Shown one piece after another: positions 47,837 through 59,240 of a DNA stretch of 64,000 bases; the first letter of the stretch is position 1, and every line of letters begins with the position of its first letter. The stretch comes from Oryzias latipes (lineage: Eukaryota; Chordata; Actinopteri; Beloniformes; Adrianichthyidae). The translations under genes were made by a program, and so were the position numbers. Location: NCBI RefSeq assembly GCF_002234675.1, contig NC_019867.2, positions 30,347,747 to 30,411,746 on the forward strand. The letters run 5' to 3'. The notes beneath the pieces were generated by a model. The model saw only the letters and a program-made list of their open reading frames with translations. It was not told the origin of the DNA and searched no databases.

Positions 47837-49101
47837 ATGGAGGACAAGGCCCGCCTCTTCCTGCAAAAGTTTGTGCAGGAGTTCCCAGCGGCTCTGGAGA
47901 AGGACCAACCGCTGCCCGCCAGCCCCCAGAGCCGCCGGGTGTCTGAGGAGGAGCTGCCGGGGGAGAGCCTGGAGCTGGGGCTGAGGCTGCTTTCATCCAG
48001 GTACGGTGTGGGGGGGTCTGCTTTTGCTGCTGCACCCAGAATCTTCAGGCAGGCTGTTTTATTAAAGTCCCACTCCGATCATCTTTTCATCCATTTCCAA
48101 AGCGTTCCCGGTGGTCTTCTCATGATGATGATGCAGTTTTTAGCCTAAATCACACAAACCTGTCTAGGACCTAGTTTCTGCAGAGCGGCAGGAGTTCATT
48201 AAAACTTCACCTCTGAGTTGTGGCCGGGACTGTAGACGTGAAGTGAGCCTGGCGCCCCTCCCCTCTTCGTTACTGAGAGCTCTCTGTTTACAGATACTCC
48301 TGCTAGCTTACAGCCCTTACAGCAATGTTGGAGCTATCCGGCTGTACAGTTCTGGGCCGGATTCCAGCTCAGACGTGGAAAACCAAGACGTGAACTCACC
48401 TGCCTCTTTATTATTTACACCTGTTCAACTGCTGGTTAATGCAAACTTCTAACCAGCCAATCACACGGCAGCAACTCAATGCCTTCATGTAGACATGGTC
48501 CAGATGATCTGCTGCAGTTTAGAGCATCAGAATGAGGGAGAAAGGTGACTGAAGTGACTTTGAACATGGTTGTTGGTTCCAGACAAGCTGGTCTGAGGAT
48601 TTCAGAAACTGCTGATCTACTGGGATTTTCACCCACAACCATCTCTAGAGTTTACAGAGAATGGTCAAAAAAGAGAAAATATCCAGAGAGCAGCAGTTCT
48701 GTGGTCAGAAACAGTGGCGGTTCTACCCTGAATTACTCCCCGGGCGAGACCCTCCTCTGGCGCCCCCCCCCCCCCCCAATAGAGTCACTTTGTCCATTTA
48801 TTGTAACTGAAAATACAGTTAGGAAATATTTAATCAAACACAAATAATCTGAAATAAATATTATAAACTACAAATCACACTAATAACACACTAGAATAAA
48901 TGTAACTGCAGCACTAAGAACAGAAAACACTAACTAAAACCTAACCTTTGTGGCCTTCCTGATGCAAACTTGTCAATAACGTCATCATATGAAATCTGCT
49001 CCCCCCCTAATGATTGATACTAACAACAGCAGGTTAGTGAGTTGCTCCTGAGACATTGGTGATCTCAGGTATGCCTTGATCAACTGGAGTTTTGAAAAGC
49101 T

Positions 49102-49157
<56 letters not shown>

Positions 49158-52100
49158 GCTACCATCACAGCTTATTTAACATTATGAACTAATATACAAC
49201 AATAAAACACAACAAAAACTTTGTGTTACAGCAGAGCAGACAGACACACGAATCATAACTAATGTTACAAGTTAAGGCAGAGCAAACATTTAAGAATAAA
49301 TATCTTAAAAATGACGTTATTTGCAATATTTGGGCCTACTTCAGTTTTGGTCATGATAGACCAAACAAGAGATTTTTCCTCTGCAACGTTGTTGTTGTTG
49401 TTGGAGGGCAGGTAGCATTCGAATTTAGAAAACGTGCATCTAGCTATGCGATAATACCCTTTTCTTTGTCTCTTTTCTCCTCTTCTTCTCTTTTCTTTCT
49501 AAATTGGGCACCAGCTTTGACCTTTTTTCTCCATATTTCAGATGTTTCTGCATTTAGCATAAATGTCCTGACATAGGTATCAAGTCTGTCGACTAAACCA
49601 ACTGTCATCTAAGTGAAGAATTTTTTTTGTTTTCCCATTTTTTATTTGGGCATTTCACACAAAAATAACCAAAAAAGCATGATTTTTTTTATACCTTTTT
49701 TATACCCGCAGCCCCCCCTTCGTCAAACATTTCCTGCAGAAGCGCGTGCAGCTGCACCCAGGGGCGCCAATTCGCTACATGGCGGCGCATTTTTTGTTTT
49801 TTCATCAAGCACTGAGCCGCGGCCCGCGACCGTTGCCCCCCTGGAAGAAGATCCAGCCAGGTTTGCGCATGCGTTTTGTGCTCCGTGCTCACCTCTCAGC
49901 CTGCACCCTTCACCCCGCGCCCCCTCCCTTCTCCTTCTTCACCCCGCGCCCCCTCCCTTCTCCTTCTCACACACATTTGCGTCTACTTCTCAAAGACAGG
50001 AGGGAGCGCAGCTGCGGGGCGGGGGCGCCGCCAGGTTTCAGGCTGTTACAAACTCTGTGATATAAGTAAACCAATAGTGGTGCATAAAGTATTTTACAAG
50101 AGCTGAGCCGCTGGCGCCGCCCCTCCGTCATTTTTCCGCCCCGGGCGATCGCTCGTATGGCCCGTGCCTAAAACCGCTACTGGTCAGAAATGTCTTGTTG
50201 GTGCCAGAGGTCAGACTGGTTCCAGCTGATAGAAAGACAACAGGAACTCAAAGAGCCACTGGTTCCAACCGAGGTCTGCAGAAGAGCATCTCTGAAAGAA
50301 CAACACGTCCAACCTGGAGGCAGATGGACTACAGCAGTAGAAGGCCACACCGGGTACCACTGCTGTCCGCTAAGAACAGGAAACTGAGGCTACAATTCAC
50401 ACAGACTCACCAAAACTGGACCATAGAAGATGGAAAAACGTTGTCTGGTCTGATGAGTCTCCATTTCTGCTGCCACATTCAGATGGTAGGGTCAGAACAG
50501 AACAACATGAAAGCATGGATCCATCCTGCCTGGTATCAAATCTGCAGCAACTGTGTGATGCTATCCTGCATGGATCCAAGCGGATGCATCAGAATGAAGC
50601 GGAAGCACATTTTTTACGTCTCAACTGCATGCTTTTATTCCATCTGCTCCTGATTCACAACAATTTGAATTAAAAACGTACTCTGAAACGCATTATTATG
50701 CTTAATATTTTTATGTTCTCCATCATGGGACCACAAAAACATGCTTTTCATGGGAGTGGGTCTTTAAAGTCACCATCAAAGCAGTCTTCCAACCATCACT
50801 GTTCTTGATCCAAAGCGTTCTTCATCAATTTTAGAGGTCCTCTCCTCAAACCCGAACGTCTCTGCTGAATATTTACGGTTCTTTCTTCAGTGGAAACGTT
50901 TGTTTCTCACTGACACAGACTCTGGCCACAGGTTGGTGTTTTAAAGGGAAGATTGTTGATGTTTCATCAATCTGAGTTTTCTACTGCGTTCTTCTCCTGT
51001 TAGCATCAAAGTTGATCTTGGAACCTGGCGCGCTCCTCAGATCTGACTGGCTGTAAAATCTGGAGCTCGATGTTCTGAGACCCTCAGTTCTCTTCCTGCT
51101 GGTGCCGCCGTAACAGGAAGTCCTCACATCCCTGCCTGACGAAGCCCATTGTTCCCTGACTTCCTCTTTTAGTCGCAGAGAATGTGCTGCTGAAGCCCAG
51201 CGGAGGCGGGGCCAGCTCCTGGCCCGGTTCTAAGGTCCAGCTGACCGTTTGTGTCTGTGTGTCTACGCAGGGACGCTCCTACTGGCCTCAGCGCTCTCCT
51301 GTGCCGGGCCGCCATGACCCGGCTGCTTGCAGACGACCTCTCACCTTTCCACTGCAGCCGAGAGGCGGAGCCTGACAACGGCGAGGAGGAAGTCCGTGAG
51401 TCCTTTCAGCTTCTAGTGACAATACAGGCCCCACAGCGCCCCCCCCCCACAGACAAAACCGGTGCGCTGTAGGGGCCTCTATAGTCAGAAGGGGGTCTGG
51501 AGCGTGGCTGTAGAGGTCCATGCACTTCCTTCCAAGTTATTATGTAAATTGTACTTAGGTGTCATTTTTTTAGTAAGTTCATGAATGGCATCGTGTTCTA
51601 AGGCTCTTTGGATTAATGTGACGCCAAGACAGACATTTATAGGAACAGAGCTGTGAAAACAAAGAGTCTGGAGCCTTAAAAGTCTATGCAAACACACCTT
51701 TTTGGAGTTTAAAACTCACCGTCACGCACGACCACACAACACTTTAACTCTGGCTCTACGTGCAGAACGTGCGGCCATTGCATTGATTTGCATCGACTAT
51801 GTAGAGAAATGGTAGAAACATATCATTTTATAATAATGTGGAACCCAGAGTAGTCTGGGAGGGGGACTGGGTTCTGTTTGCAGGTTTCTTTGGGTCCCCC
51901 CCCTCATCGTAGCTTTCTCTCTGATTCAGTTCTTCAGTCTGAGGCTGTGCAGCGAGTCTTCATCAACAAGATGATTGAGGTGGCGTTGGAGTGGAACCAA
52001 GACCTGCCCCCTCTGCCCCCCCCCACATTCCAGTGCTGCGTTCACGCCATCAAGAACGGGAGGAGGAAGATGGAGGACAAGCACGTGCTTTTGTCCGAGT

Positions 52101-53320
52101 TCAATCAGCTGTTTGGCGTGGAGGTACGTCAGGAGCCGCAGGTTCCTCCGCCATGTTTCTGTGAGGAGCCCAACCGCCACACCTGTCTGTCTGTCTCCAA
52201 CCTGGACCAGGACGGTGTGCAGCGCGCCTTCTACGCTGTGTTTGACGGCCACGGCGGGGTGGACGCCGCCACCTTTGCTGCCACTCACCTGCATGTCAAC
52301 CTTAGCCGGCAGGGGGCGCTACAGAGCAGCCCGGGCCCGGCTCTGAAAGCTGCCTTCAAACGCACAGACGACATGTTCAGGAGCAAAGCCCAGAGAGAGG
52401 TATGAGTGGGCGGTTCAGGGGCGGAGAACATGGGCTGTGGGCGGAGCTCCCTCTGGAAGTGCATGTCTTTGTGTTATCAGCGCCTACGGAGCGGCAGTAC
52501 CGGCGTGGTGGTTCTGATCCATGACCAGGAGCTGACTGTGGCCTGGCTCGGAGACTCTCAGGCCCTGTTGGTCAGGGAGGGGCAGGAGGTGGTGCTGATG
52601 GAGCCCCACAAACCAGAGAGGGAGGTAAGTAAGGACGGCTGCAGGCTGGCTTAGTTCTGGAGCAGGAAGGGCCCGAGACCCGGTCCAGGACTGCAGACCT
52701 TGTGAGCCCAGCAGCTGGAACTCCTGCATGTGACGTGTCCCCCCCCCCCAGGATGAGAAGCAGAGGATCGAGGACCTGGGTGGATGCGTCACCTACATGG
52801 GCTGCTGGCGCGTAAACGGCACCTACGCAGTCTCCAGAGCCATAGGTGGGTGGTGCCAATAGGGTCAAAGGGCATCTGTGGGTCGGTTCCGCCTCATCGG
52901 TTGGGTTTCCGGGGTTTTCTTCCCCCTCCAGGTGACTTTGACCAGAAGCCCTACGTGTCTTCAGACGCCGACTCCTCCACGGTGCGGCTGCAGGGCAACG
53001 AGGACTACGTGCTGCTGGCCTGCGACGGCTTTTTTGATGCAGTCCAACCTTCGGAGGTCCCCCAGCTGGTGATGGGGGCCCTGCAGGGGCTGCCCCTCCC
53101 CGAGGAGGCATCTGAAGCTCAGCCTGACGGTGGGACGGGACAGACCGTTGCTCAGAAGCTGGTCGCTCACGCCAAAGAGGCCGGATCGAGCGACAACATC
53201 ACCGTCCTGCTGGTGTTCCTGCGTCCACTGCCGGATCTGGGCTGCGCCACCGGGGGGCGCTGCGCCTCGCCGCAGTCTTCTGCAGAGGCAGCACCCTTAC
53301 GCGGGGAGGCAGAGACCTGA
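47837..53320 (+). CDS. ppm1f: protein phosphatase, Mg2+/Mn2+ dependent 1F
   Basis: Seven coding exons, GT-AG and in phase: 47837-48000, 51271-51395, 51930-52123, 52211-52399, 52481-52624, 52752-52845, 52932-53320; 432 residues (human 454). PP2C catalytic motifs are all present: RRKMED (residues 141-146), AVFDGHGG (170-177), AWLGDSQ (245-251), ACDGFFD (333-339) and SSDNITV (389-395), which supply the metal-binding aspartates. The N-terminal 96 residues are acidic, as in POPX2, with [10 protein letters not shown] and EPDNGEEEV before the catalytic domain. The human enzyme removes phosphate from PAK and CaM kinase II. The 87-bp intron 52124-52210 is a multiple of three without a stop, so its retention would keep the frame; removing it restores the length seen in human (FGLSDPVNRAYF against [12 protein letters not shown]). 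Intron 1 holds a three-level transposon nest. Confidence 0.95.
48712..50182. mobile_element. hAT element, inner layer of the nest, exact 8-bp target duplication
   Basis: Ends CAGTGGCGGTTCTA and TAAAACCGCTACTG. Flanked by identical octamers GTCAGAAA at 48704-48711 and 50183-50190, so the surrounding Tc1 frame rejoins exactly when it is removed. The interior holds CCCGGGCGAGACC / CGGGCGATCGCTCG near the ends and a CAG tract. Confidence 0.93.
49104..49154 (+). repeat. (CAG)17 trinucleotide tract
   Basis: Seventeen uninterrupted CAG units inside the inner hAT element, intron 1 of ppm1f. Confidence 0.95.
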
Positions 53321-55115
53321 GCGGCCCGGTTGGCGCCTGAGCAGCACCATGTTCAATGCCATACAGAGACTATTGAGGGAGTTTCAGCAGGACCAACCGA
53401 GCCCAGACCGGCTCCTCTGGACCCCCCAGAACACCGGTCCCTCATGTGAAGGACTGTCTTTAAGGCTTCATAAGTTGTTCTCCCACAGAACCTTTCTGCA
53501 TCAGCAGTTCTTCAGATGTTCAGCAGCTTCTGTTTTTCTCTGTCCAGTTCGACTAAATATGTTTGAACTGGACCAGACCCGGTTCAGGAACCGCCCTGAG
53601 AAAAAGCAGCGAAAAACCTGAATGTCTTCAGAACCGCTGATGGAGACCTGCAGAGGTTCTGGGTCTTTGAAAGAAAAGCTCCTGCATGTGGGCACATTTC
53701 CCCTCAGCACTGGCTTTGCAGAAGTGGTTCTGGAACTTGGAGGTTCTGAGCGGTGCAGTTCTGAGGTCCGGCCCACTGACCTGAAATGTTCCCTTTAAAG
53801 ATCACAAACCCGGTGTGGAATTCTGCCGCAGACCGCCTGACTGAAAGGTCACATAGTATTTGGTTCCGAAGGGATCCAGAGATTTGGACCAGAACAAGGT
53901 GAAAGGATGAATTAAGCTTCAGATCTGGGCGGTTCTTTCAGAATATCCCAAATGTGTCTGACGGATTCGGACTCGGCCGTTTGGTTTGTCTTCAGGGCAG
54001 AAAACTGCAGCTGTCCTTCAGTTCTGATGCCTTTGACCTTCTCATTAAAGAGCTTCAGCTGCATTTCAGAGACTCCTCTTTGGCCCGTCTGACACGTTTA
54101 CATCAGCTTCCGCGGCCAGCAGGGGGCGGCGGCGAGAAACGTCCACTTCCCGCCTGAATCAGCATCTAAAAAACAAACGACACTTACAGGAGCCAAATCC
54201 GCCTCACAGCTGACCACAGGGGGATTTTTAAGCAACCCCAGCACAAATATGCGCTCCATCATTGTGACGACGGACGTTTCAAAATGTGCTGCATCGTCAC
54301 AGGGCTGCCGGCCGGAGCCTAACCCGGCTGCTGGCAGGCGAAGGCGGGATGCGCCCTGGACAGGTGACACAATCACACACCCATTAAGCATTTTTTTATA
54401 TTTGATACTAAATACAAATGGCAGGCTGGTGAGGAGAGCCTAAACAGCTCTATGGATGCCTGTCTGACCTATTTTATTTAGAATTGGTTGCCCTGGTTAC
54501 AGAGAAGAATAATGACTTTAACCCTTGTGCCGTCTTGTGGGGTCATCTGGACCCCACAAGATGGCACAAGGGCTAAGAGATTCAAGGTCAGTAGTTAACA
54601 ATCCACTCATTTAAACTTCTTGCTGCAGACATGGGAGTCTTGGTTCACGGTTCCTGCTTATCGGTTTGAATCCCAAACTCCCTCCGCTTTCCCAGACTTC
54701 TCCTTCCTCCAGACGGCATGTGGGGAAGAAAAAAATCAATCCCAACACGGCAGCCTTCAAAAAGCAGTCTTAAAAACAGCCGTTTGGATGATAAGGAAAA
54801 TAAAGTGCAGACATCCAACAGCTTTTTATCCGAATGTGTGATATTTGTGTTTTCTAATGCTACAAACGCTTTAAAACAATAAAGAAAACTCTTTGGAGGG
54901 GAACAGGCTGAAGACTTGAGTGAATAAGCAGTGAAGAATGAGGTCCTTGTTAAATCAGCAGCACCATCAGTTTCTGGACCCCCCCCCCTATGACTGCTGC
55001 AGACGTCTCCAGACACCAAAGTTTCATTCTTTTGGTTCAGACTATGTGCCAAATATAGAAATGTTCCATCCAGGAATGTCCTGTTTGCCAGCAACAGCAG
55101 GTTTGACACCAAAAT
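53321..55115. other. ppm1f 3' UTR and downstream intergenic DNA
   Basis: No further coding exon. The first plus-strand AATAAA in a good context is at 54878-54883; whether ppm1f runs that far is unknown. The hairpin at 54522 lies within. Confidence 0.4.
54522..54572. mobile_element. minimal TTAA-type palindrome
   Basis: Arms 54522-54544 and 54550-54572 (23 bp, one mismatch) with a 5-base loop, preceded by TTTAA and followed by CTAA: the two ends of the family fused, without interior. Confidence 0.85.
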
Positions 55116-55116
55116 C

Positions 55117-55198
55117 AGTCACCACAGCACATCAGATTAAAAAAAACACATTTAATAGAGTTTCAAACAAATTAAAAAACACACAAAATGTCATAAAT
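55117..55198. repeat. partial tandem copy of 55363-55440
   Basis: ACCACAGCACATCAGATTA, CACATTTAATAGAGTTTCAA and AAAAACACACAAAATGTCAT recur about 245 bp further on, so part of the duplicated 3' UTR is itself tandemly doubled here. Confidence 0.75.
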
Positions 55199-55724
55199 GA
55201 ATATTTGACAAAATGACTTCTAATAAAGCTGTTGAAGTTCTCTTTGCTGTAATTCTCTATTTTATTTTATAGCAGAATTGATAAAGATTCTGTAACATTT
55301 TTTGCCATTTCAGAAAAAAGGAAGAACCCAGAGGAACAAAAACTTCCTTCAATTTCTGATCAGTGACCACAGCACATCAGATTTAGAAAAAAACACATTT
55401 AATAGAGTTTCAAACAAAGTGAAAAACACACAAATGTCATCATAGCTTTTTAAACAGTGATCTCACCTATCCTACATCATTTTGAATGATACCTTTTCTC
55501 ACTGTGAGACGTTCACTTCATCTGAATTGTTGACAGACTTTCTGGCAGTGAGCATCAGGATGTGTTTGACTCTTTATCAGCACAATAGAACCATTCAAAG
55601 CTTCTTACAGCAGAACTGAAGTTTCTACATGTTCAGTAAAGGTTCTGTAAATGTTATTGAAGTTTCACTAATGAAGCGGCTCCAGATTCTCCTGCAGACT
55701 GAAACTGAATGAAGTGGCCTCTCC
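55199..55724 (-). repeat. duplicated terminal exon and 3' UTR, copy 1
   Basis: 526 bp that align without gaps to 63241-63766, with roughly ten substitutions seen by eye. Read on the minus strand it holds the last 18 codons of a protein (GEATSFSFSLQENLEPLH, stop at 55670-55668) and its 3' UTR. Unlike copy 2 it is preceded by a good splice acceptor (CTTCTGTTTTTAG/G at 55724/55723), so it may be a second, alternative terminal exon rather than a dead copy. Confidence 0.8.
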
Positions 55725-56830
55725 TAAAAACAGAAGCAGATACTTATTGTACTTTTTTCCCCTCTTTCCTGCAGACATCCCATTTCCCAGAATCCCCTTC
55801 TTGTCCAGTTTTGCTTCAGGCATCCTCGGTGAGCAGCAGCTCCTTATATCTGTAACGTTGGGTTCATGTTTGGGTTTAGCTTTTTTTGGGGTTTTTGAAT
55901 ATATTTTTTTCTTAGTGTTGAGGTTTTGATTTGCTTCCACATCTTTGATTCCTGTCGTCACGTCAGGTTTTGGTTTCAGTTTTCACAGCAGTTTCTGATT
56001 CTGATAATCAGCTTAGCTTTTTTGTTGTCCAGGTTTTGACCTATTTTGTCTTATTTTGAAGGTCAGTCAGTGTTCATGTTGAAAAATGTCTATGAGCTGT
56101 TCTGCTGCCAGTCATCTGCTCCTCACACCAAGTCAGGAAGTTCATGAATTTCCGAGAAACCTTTTCTGCAATACAATAAAAGATTCTTGCTTTTTGAAGT
56201 TTACTGCAATGTGAGGTTTCATGTTTACACGGTGACGAGGCGGCGTGGAGGAGCGGGTTAACGGCAGGTCACCATATTTGCTTTAGAGAAGCAGAAGTGA
56301 GAATTTGGTGGGAGAATTCCACTGAGAAGCTGCTGAACACATTGGAGACCAAAGACCTCAAACGGCACGACGCACTTCTGCTTTAAGAACCACAACTGGA
56401 AAGGCGGCTAAATATTTGGAATATCCCTTCCAAAAGGTGAAGCCCATGAGACAGAAGTCAATGATAAATCAGCTCATTTTAACGTCCTTCTCCAGAAAGT
56501 GTCAGGATCATTTTTAATGGAATATATATGAGTTGGTTAGACTTCATGTTGTGTTTTCTGTTTACAGTTGGCTCTGTTTTTCATTTTGGTGTCTTTACCT
56601 CTCAGCAGATAAATGTTGGCCCATTTAAGTGTCTCCATGAACCCGTTTAGAGCAAATCTCCCTCGTAGGGTCGCTAGACGAAGAGGGGTTCAAATTCCCC
56701 CACATGAAAATTGAAAAGGAGGTCTGCCACGTTTACCAGACTAATGCAACGCAGGTTCCATCCCAGAGCCAGGTCTAGAGTTCTCAGGCGCACGAAATGG
56801 AATCTTAAGAAAGTACAAGAAAAAGCAACA
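55725..56830. other. intergenic, no gene recognised
   Basis: T-rich text (55850-56200) and ordinary sequence; no feature recognised. Confidence 0.45.
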
Positions 56831-56832
56831 TT

Positions 56833-57027
56833 TCACCCTTGTGCTATCCAAGGCACTTTAACGTTGGGAGTGGGTTCATCTGGACCCCACAACCGTTCTT
56901 GATCTTCACTGGTGTCCATGGATTACATGAAATCCTCTCCACCTTTATCCACCTTTGTCATGGTAGGGAGAACACGTCAATGGAAGGGTGGGGTCATCTG
57001 GACCCCATAGGATAGCACAAGGGTTAA
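56833..57027. mobile_element. palindromic MITE ends, two fragments
   Basis: CACCCTTGTGCTATCC at about 56833 with GGGAGTGGGTTCATCTGGAC, and GGGTCATCTGGACCCCATAG then GATAGCACAAGGGTTAA ending at about 57026. Together they may be the two ends of one disrupted element. Confidence 0.7.
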
Positions 57028-57304
57028 AGAACATCTGGCAAAAGCATAAGATTGTGTGACTTCTTTCTAAGGGGCCCGGGCTTTTTGCAGTGTGGTGGCC
57101 AGGCCTCTCCCACAGGACCCAGGTGGGTTCAGGCGGAAAAGACTTTGTGATACCAGCTTCCCATGGGTCCAGCACCTCCTACAGAGAGCTGGCGGTCAAG
57201 CGTGGACGCCTCCAAAGGAAGGAGCTTCAACCATTGGGAATGCCTCCTCACCAAGTGCGAAGGAGCCAACCCTGAGTAGGAGGCTGAGAAGTTTAGAGAT
57301 ACAG

Positions 57305-57630
57305 ATTTGGTCAGCCACCATTTGTCTGGACTCGTCTCAAATGTGCTAAAGAGCATCCTGATGATCCACAGGAGGATTGGGAAATGGTTATATGATCAGA
57401 TGAAACCAAAATGGAACTTTTTGGAGAAAACAGAAATTGTCATTAGAGGAGAAATAACGCTAAATTCCATCCAAAGAACACTATACTTAGTGTAAAGCAT
57501 GGGGGTGGAAGCATCATGCTTTGAGGCTGTTTGTCTACAACAGGACAATTGATCTGTTTTAAGCAGAGAAGGAATGTGGGGATGTGACGCTGACATACTG
57601 AGTGAAAACAATCAGCAAGTGCATTGAAGA
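57305..57630 (+). mobile_element. Tc1-like transposon, left part, interrupted by a LINE
   Basis: GGAAATGGTTATATGATCAG, ATGAAACCAAAATGGAACTT, AAAGCATGGGGGTGGAAGCA and TCAGCAAGTGCATTGAAGAT follow the Tc1 transposase gene. Continued at 58899. Confidence 0.8.
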
Positions 57631-58890
57631 TTTTATTTAATTTTTAATTTTTATTTGAAATGGTTTATTTCAAGCAATTAAATAGGAACAATACACAAAA
57701 ATAATACAATCATCAGTTATACATTCATACAATAACTAATCAAACTTAAGATAATTAGACATATTAATAAATACTGCTTGAAAGGGAGTGGAAGGAAGCG
57801 AACTTATATAATCCCACCCCTGTTCTACTGTAACCATTTTATTACATGATTTATCAATATCCGGTTCATAACCTTTATCAGACAGAAATAAGAATCCTGA
57901 AATATCTATAAAGCACATGACAAACATGAATTGCTTGAATTATTTTCTAAAAAATAACTTTTAGAAATCAACTAGCAAATGCAGATCAGTTATCCAAAAT
58001 ATATGCAGATTATTTTAGTTATAAAAGTCATTGATATGATTAAAAAATAATACTATATCAGTAAAATAGACATCAAAAGTTAAAAATATGTGCAAAATTA
58101 AATTACATTAGGAAAAATCATGAATCTATGTAATCAGTTTTTTGGAGCAAGTGAGGTAATATCATTAAAAGTCAATCAATTTAACCATTTTCAATAATTG
58201 ATTAATCATTTGTTTTATTATTATTATTTTTTTGTATTTTTATAATAAAAGAATGCTGTGAAGTAAAAATAAAAAGGCTCCATATTTGTTGAAAGACCAA
58301 GGCTGGTATTCCTTCTTCTGCTGATTAACAGCCGTTTTTCTATAAACAGAGTTTATAGTTCTCCTTGATGTTATGATAGATAAAGGTCCATCTCCTTCTT
58401 CAGCTGATATCAGCGGCACTGAAAGTTGAGGTCAAATTGTCTGCCGGTCAGAACTTTGCTGAGAATCAGGTTACTTCAGACTTTTGGAGAAAGTGATGAA
58501 TCCAGGCGTCATATTTCTTGAAATTATATTTGACTCTTTGATTCATTAGTGCATGTTGGTTCAGACGTCTGTGATCAAACACTTCTCATAGTCCTTCATG
58601 GTGTTCACAACCAGGACCTTGGACCGGTCCGGTGGACCGAGTGGTTTGACGTAAATCCTGCAGCCTTTAACCCAAGTGTTCTCGATCTGCTTCTGCTTCC
58701 TGAGGAGCCTGGCATGTTTGGCGATTTCAGCATTCCTTCTGGTCAGATGGTCGTTCAGATATGCAGCAGATCCCTTCAGATTTTTCCTTTGATTCATCAG
58801 AGCTAGCTTGTGTTTTTGATCCACAAACCTGATCAAGATCGCTGGTTTATCCGTCTCCTTTCTCCTGGGGAGCGGGTGGCAGGTCTCCAT
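57631..58890 (-). mobile_element. LINE fragment inserted in the Tc1 copy
   Basis: On the minus strand, 58890-58561 encodes 109 residues with KPAILIRFVDQKHK, AAYLNDHLTRRNAEIAKHAR and WVKGCRIYVKPLG, the pattern of LINE ORF1-type RNA-binding proteins. The 57640-57830 end resembles a LINE 3' tail (plus-strand GGAAGCGAACTTATATAATC then CCACCC). A similar tail lies at 59580-59620. Confidence 0.65.
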
Positions 58891-58898
58891 GGGGTTTA

Positions 58899-59240
58899 GA
58901 TCCAGTCCAGCCAGTCTCCAGATCTCAACCCCATGGAAAATCTCTGTGGAGGGAGTTGAAAGTCTGTGTTTCCCAGCAACAGTCCTAAAACTTTACAGCT
59001 CTAGAGAAGATCTGCATGGAAGAATGGACCAACATAACAGCTACAGTGTGTGAAAACCTTGTAAAGACCTACAGAAAACGTGTGACCTCTGTCATCACCA
59101 AACAAGATTTCAAACAAGTAATCCAGGTGAACTTTTGTCATTTGACCAATTGATTATTTTCCACCATAATTTGGCAATAAATTCTTAAAAAATCAAACAA
59201 TGTCATTTTGTGGATTCTTTGTTTCTCATATATGACGTGT
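58899..59240 (+). mobile_element. Tc1-like transposon, right part
   Basis: CCAGTCTCCAGATCTCAACC, GGAGGGAGTTGAAAGTCTGT, TACAGTGTGTGAAAACCTTG and TTTTCCACCATAATTTGGCA match the 3' end of the same Tc1 family as 57305-57630. About 100 bp of the element between the halves is missing. Confidence 0.8.

Larger units (their letters stand above)
48412..50580 (+). mobile_element. Tc1-like transposon remnant, middle layer of the nest
   Basis: ACCTGTTCAACTGCTGGTTA starts the copy. The frame from 48545 gives [20 protein letters not shown], the helix-turn-helix part of a well-known Tc1 transposase. After the inner element it continues with [13 protein letters not shown] and NWTIEDGKT, then jumps by deletion to CAAATCTGCAGCAACTGTGT near the 3' end. 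Not functional. Confidence 0.85.
48062..50767 (+). mobile_element. repeat family R1, copy E, outer layer of a transposon nest
   Basis: Begins TTAAAGTCCCACTCCGATC and ends GGGAGTGGGTCTTTAA: inverted repeats with TTAA at both edges. Left part 48062 to about 48411 and right part about 50580-50767 are the halves of the element; the middle is the inserted Tc1 copy. Confidence 0.75.

Noticed and set aside
51179-51232. Extra ppm1f exon (GTCGCAG/AGAATG to TCTAAG/GTCCAG)
   Set aside because: Acceptor- and donor-like, but joining exon 47837-48000 directly to 51271 keeps the frame and aligns with human without it.
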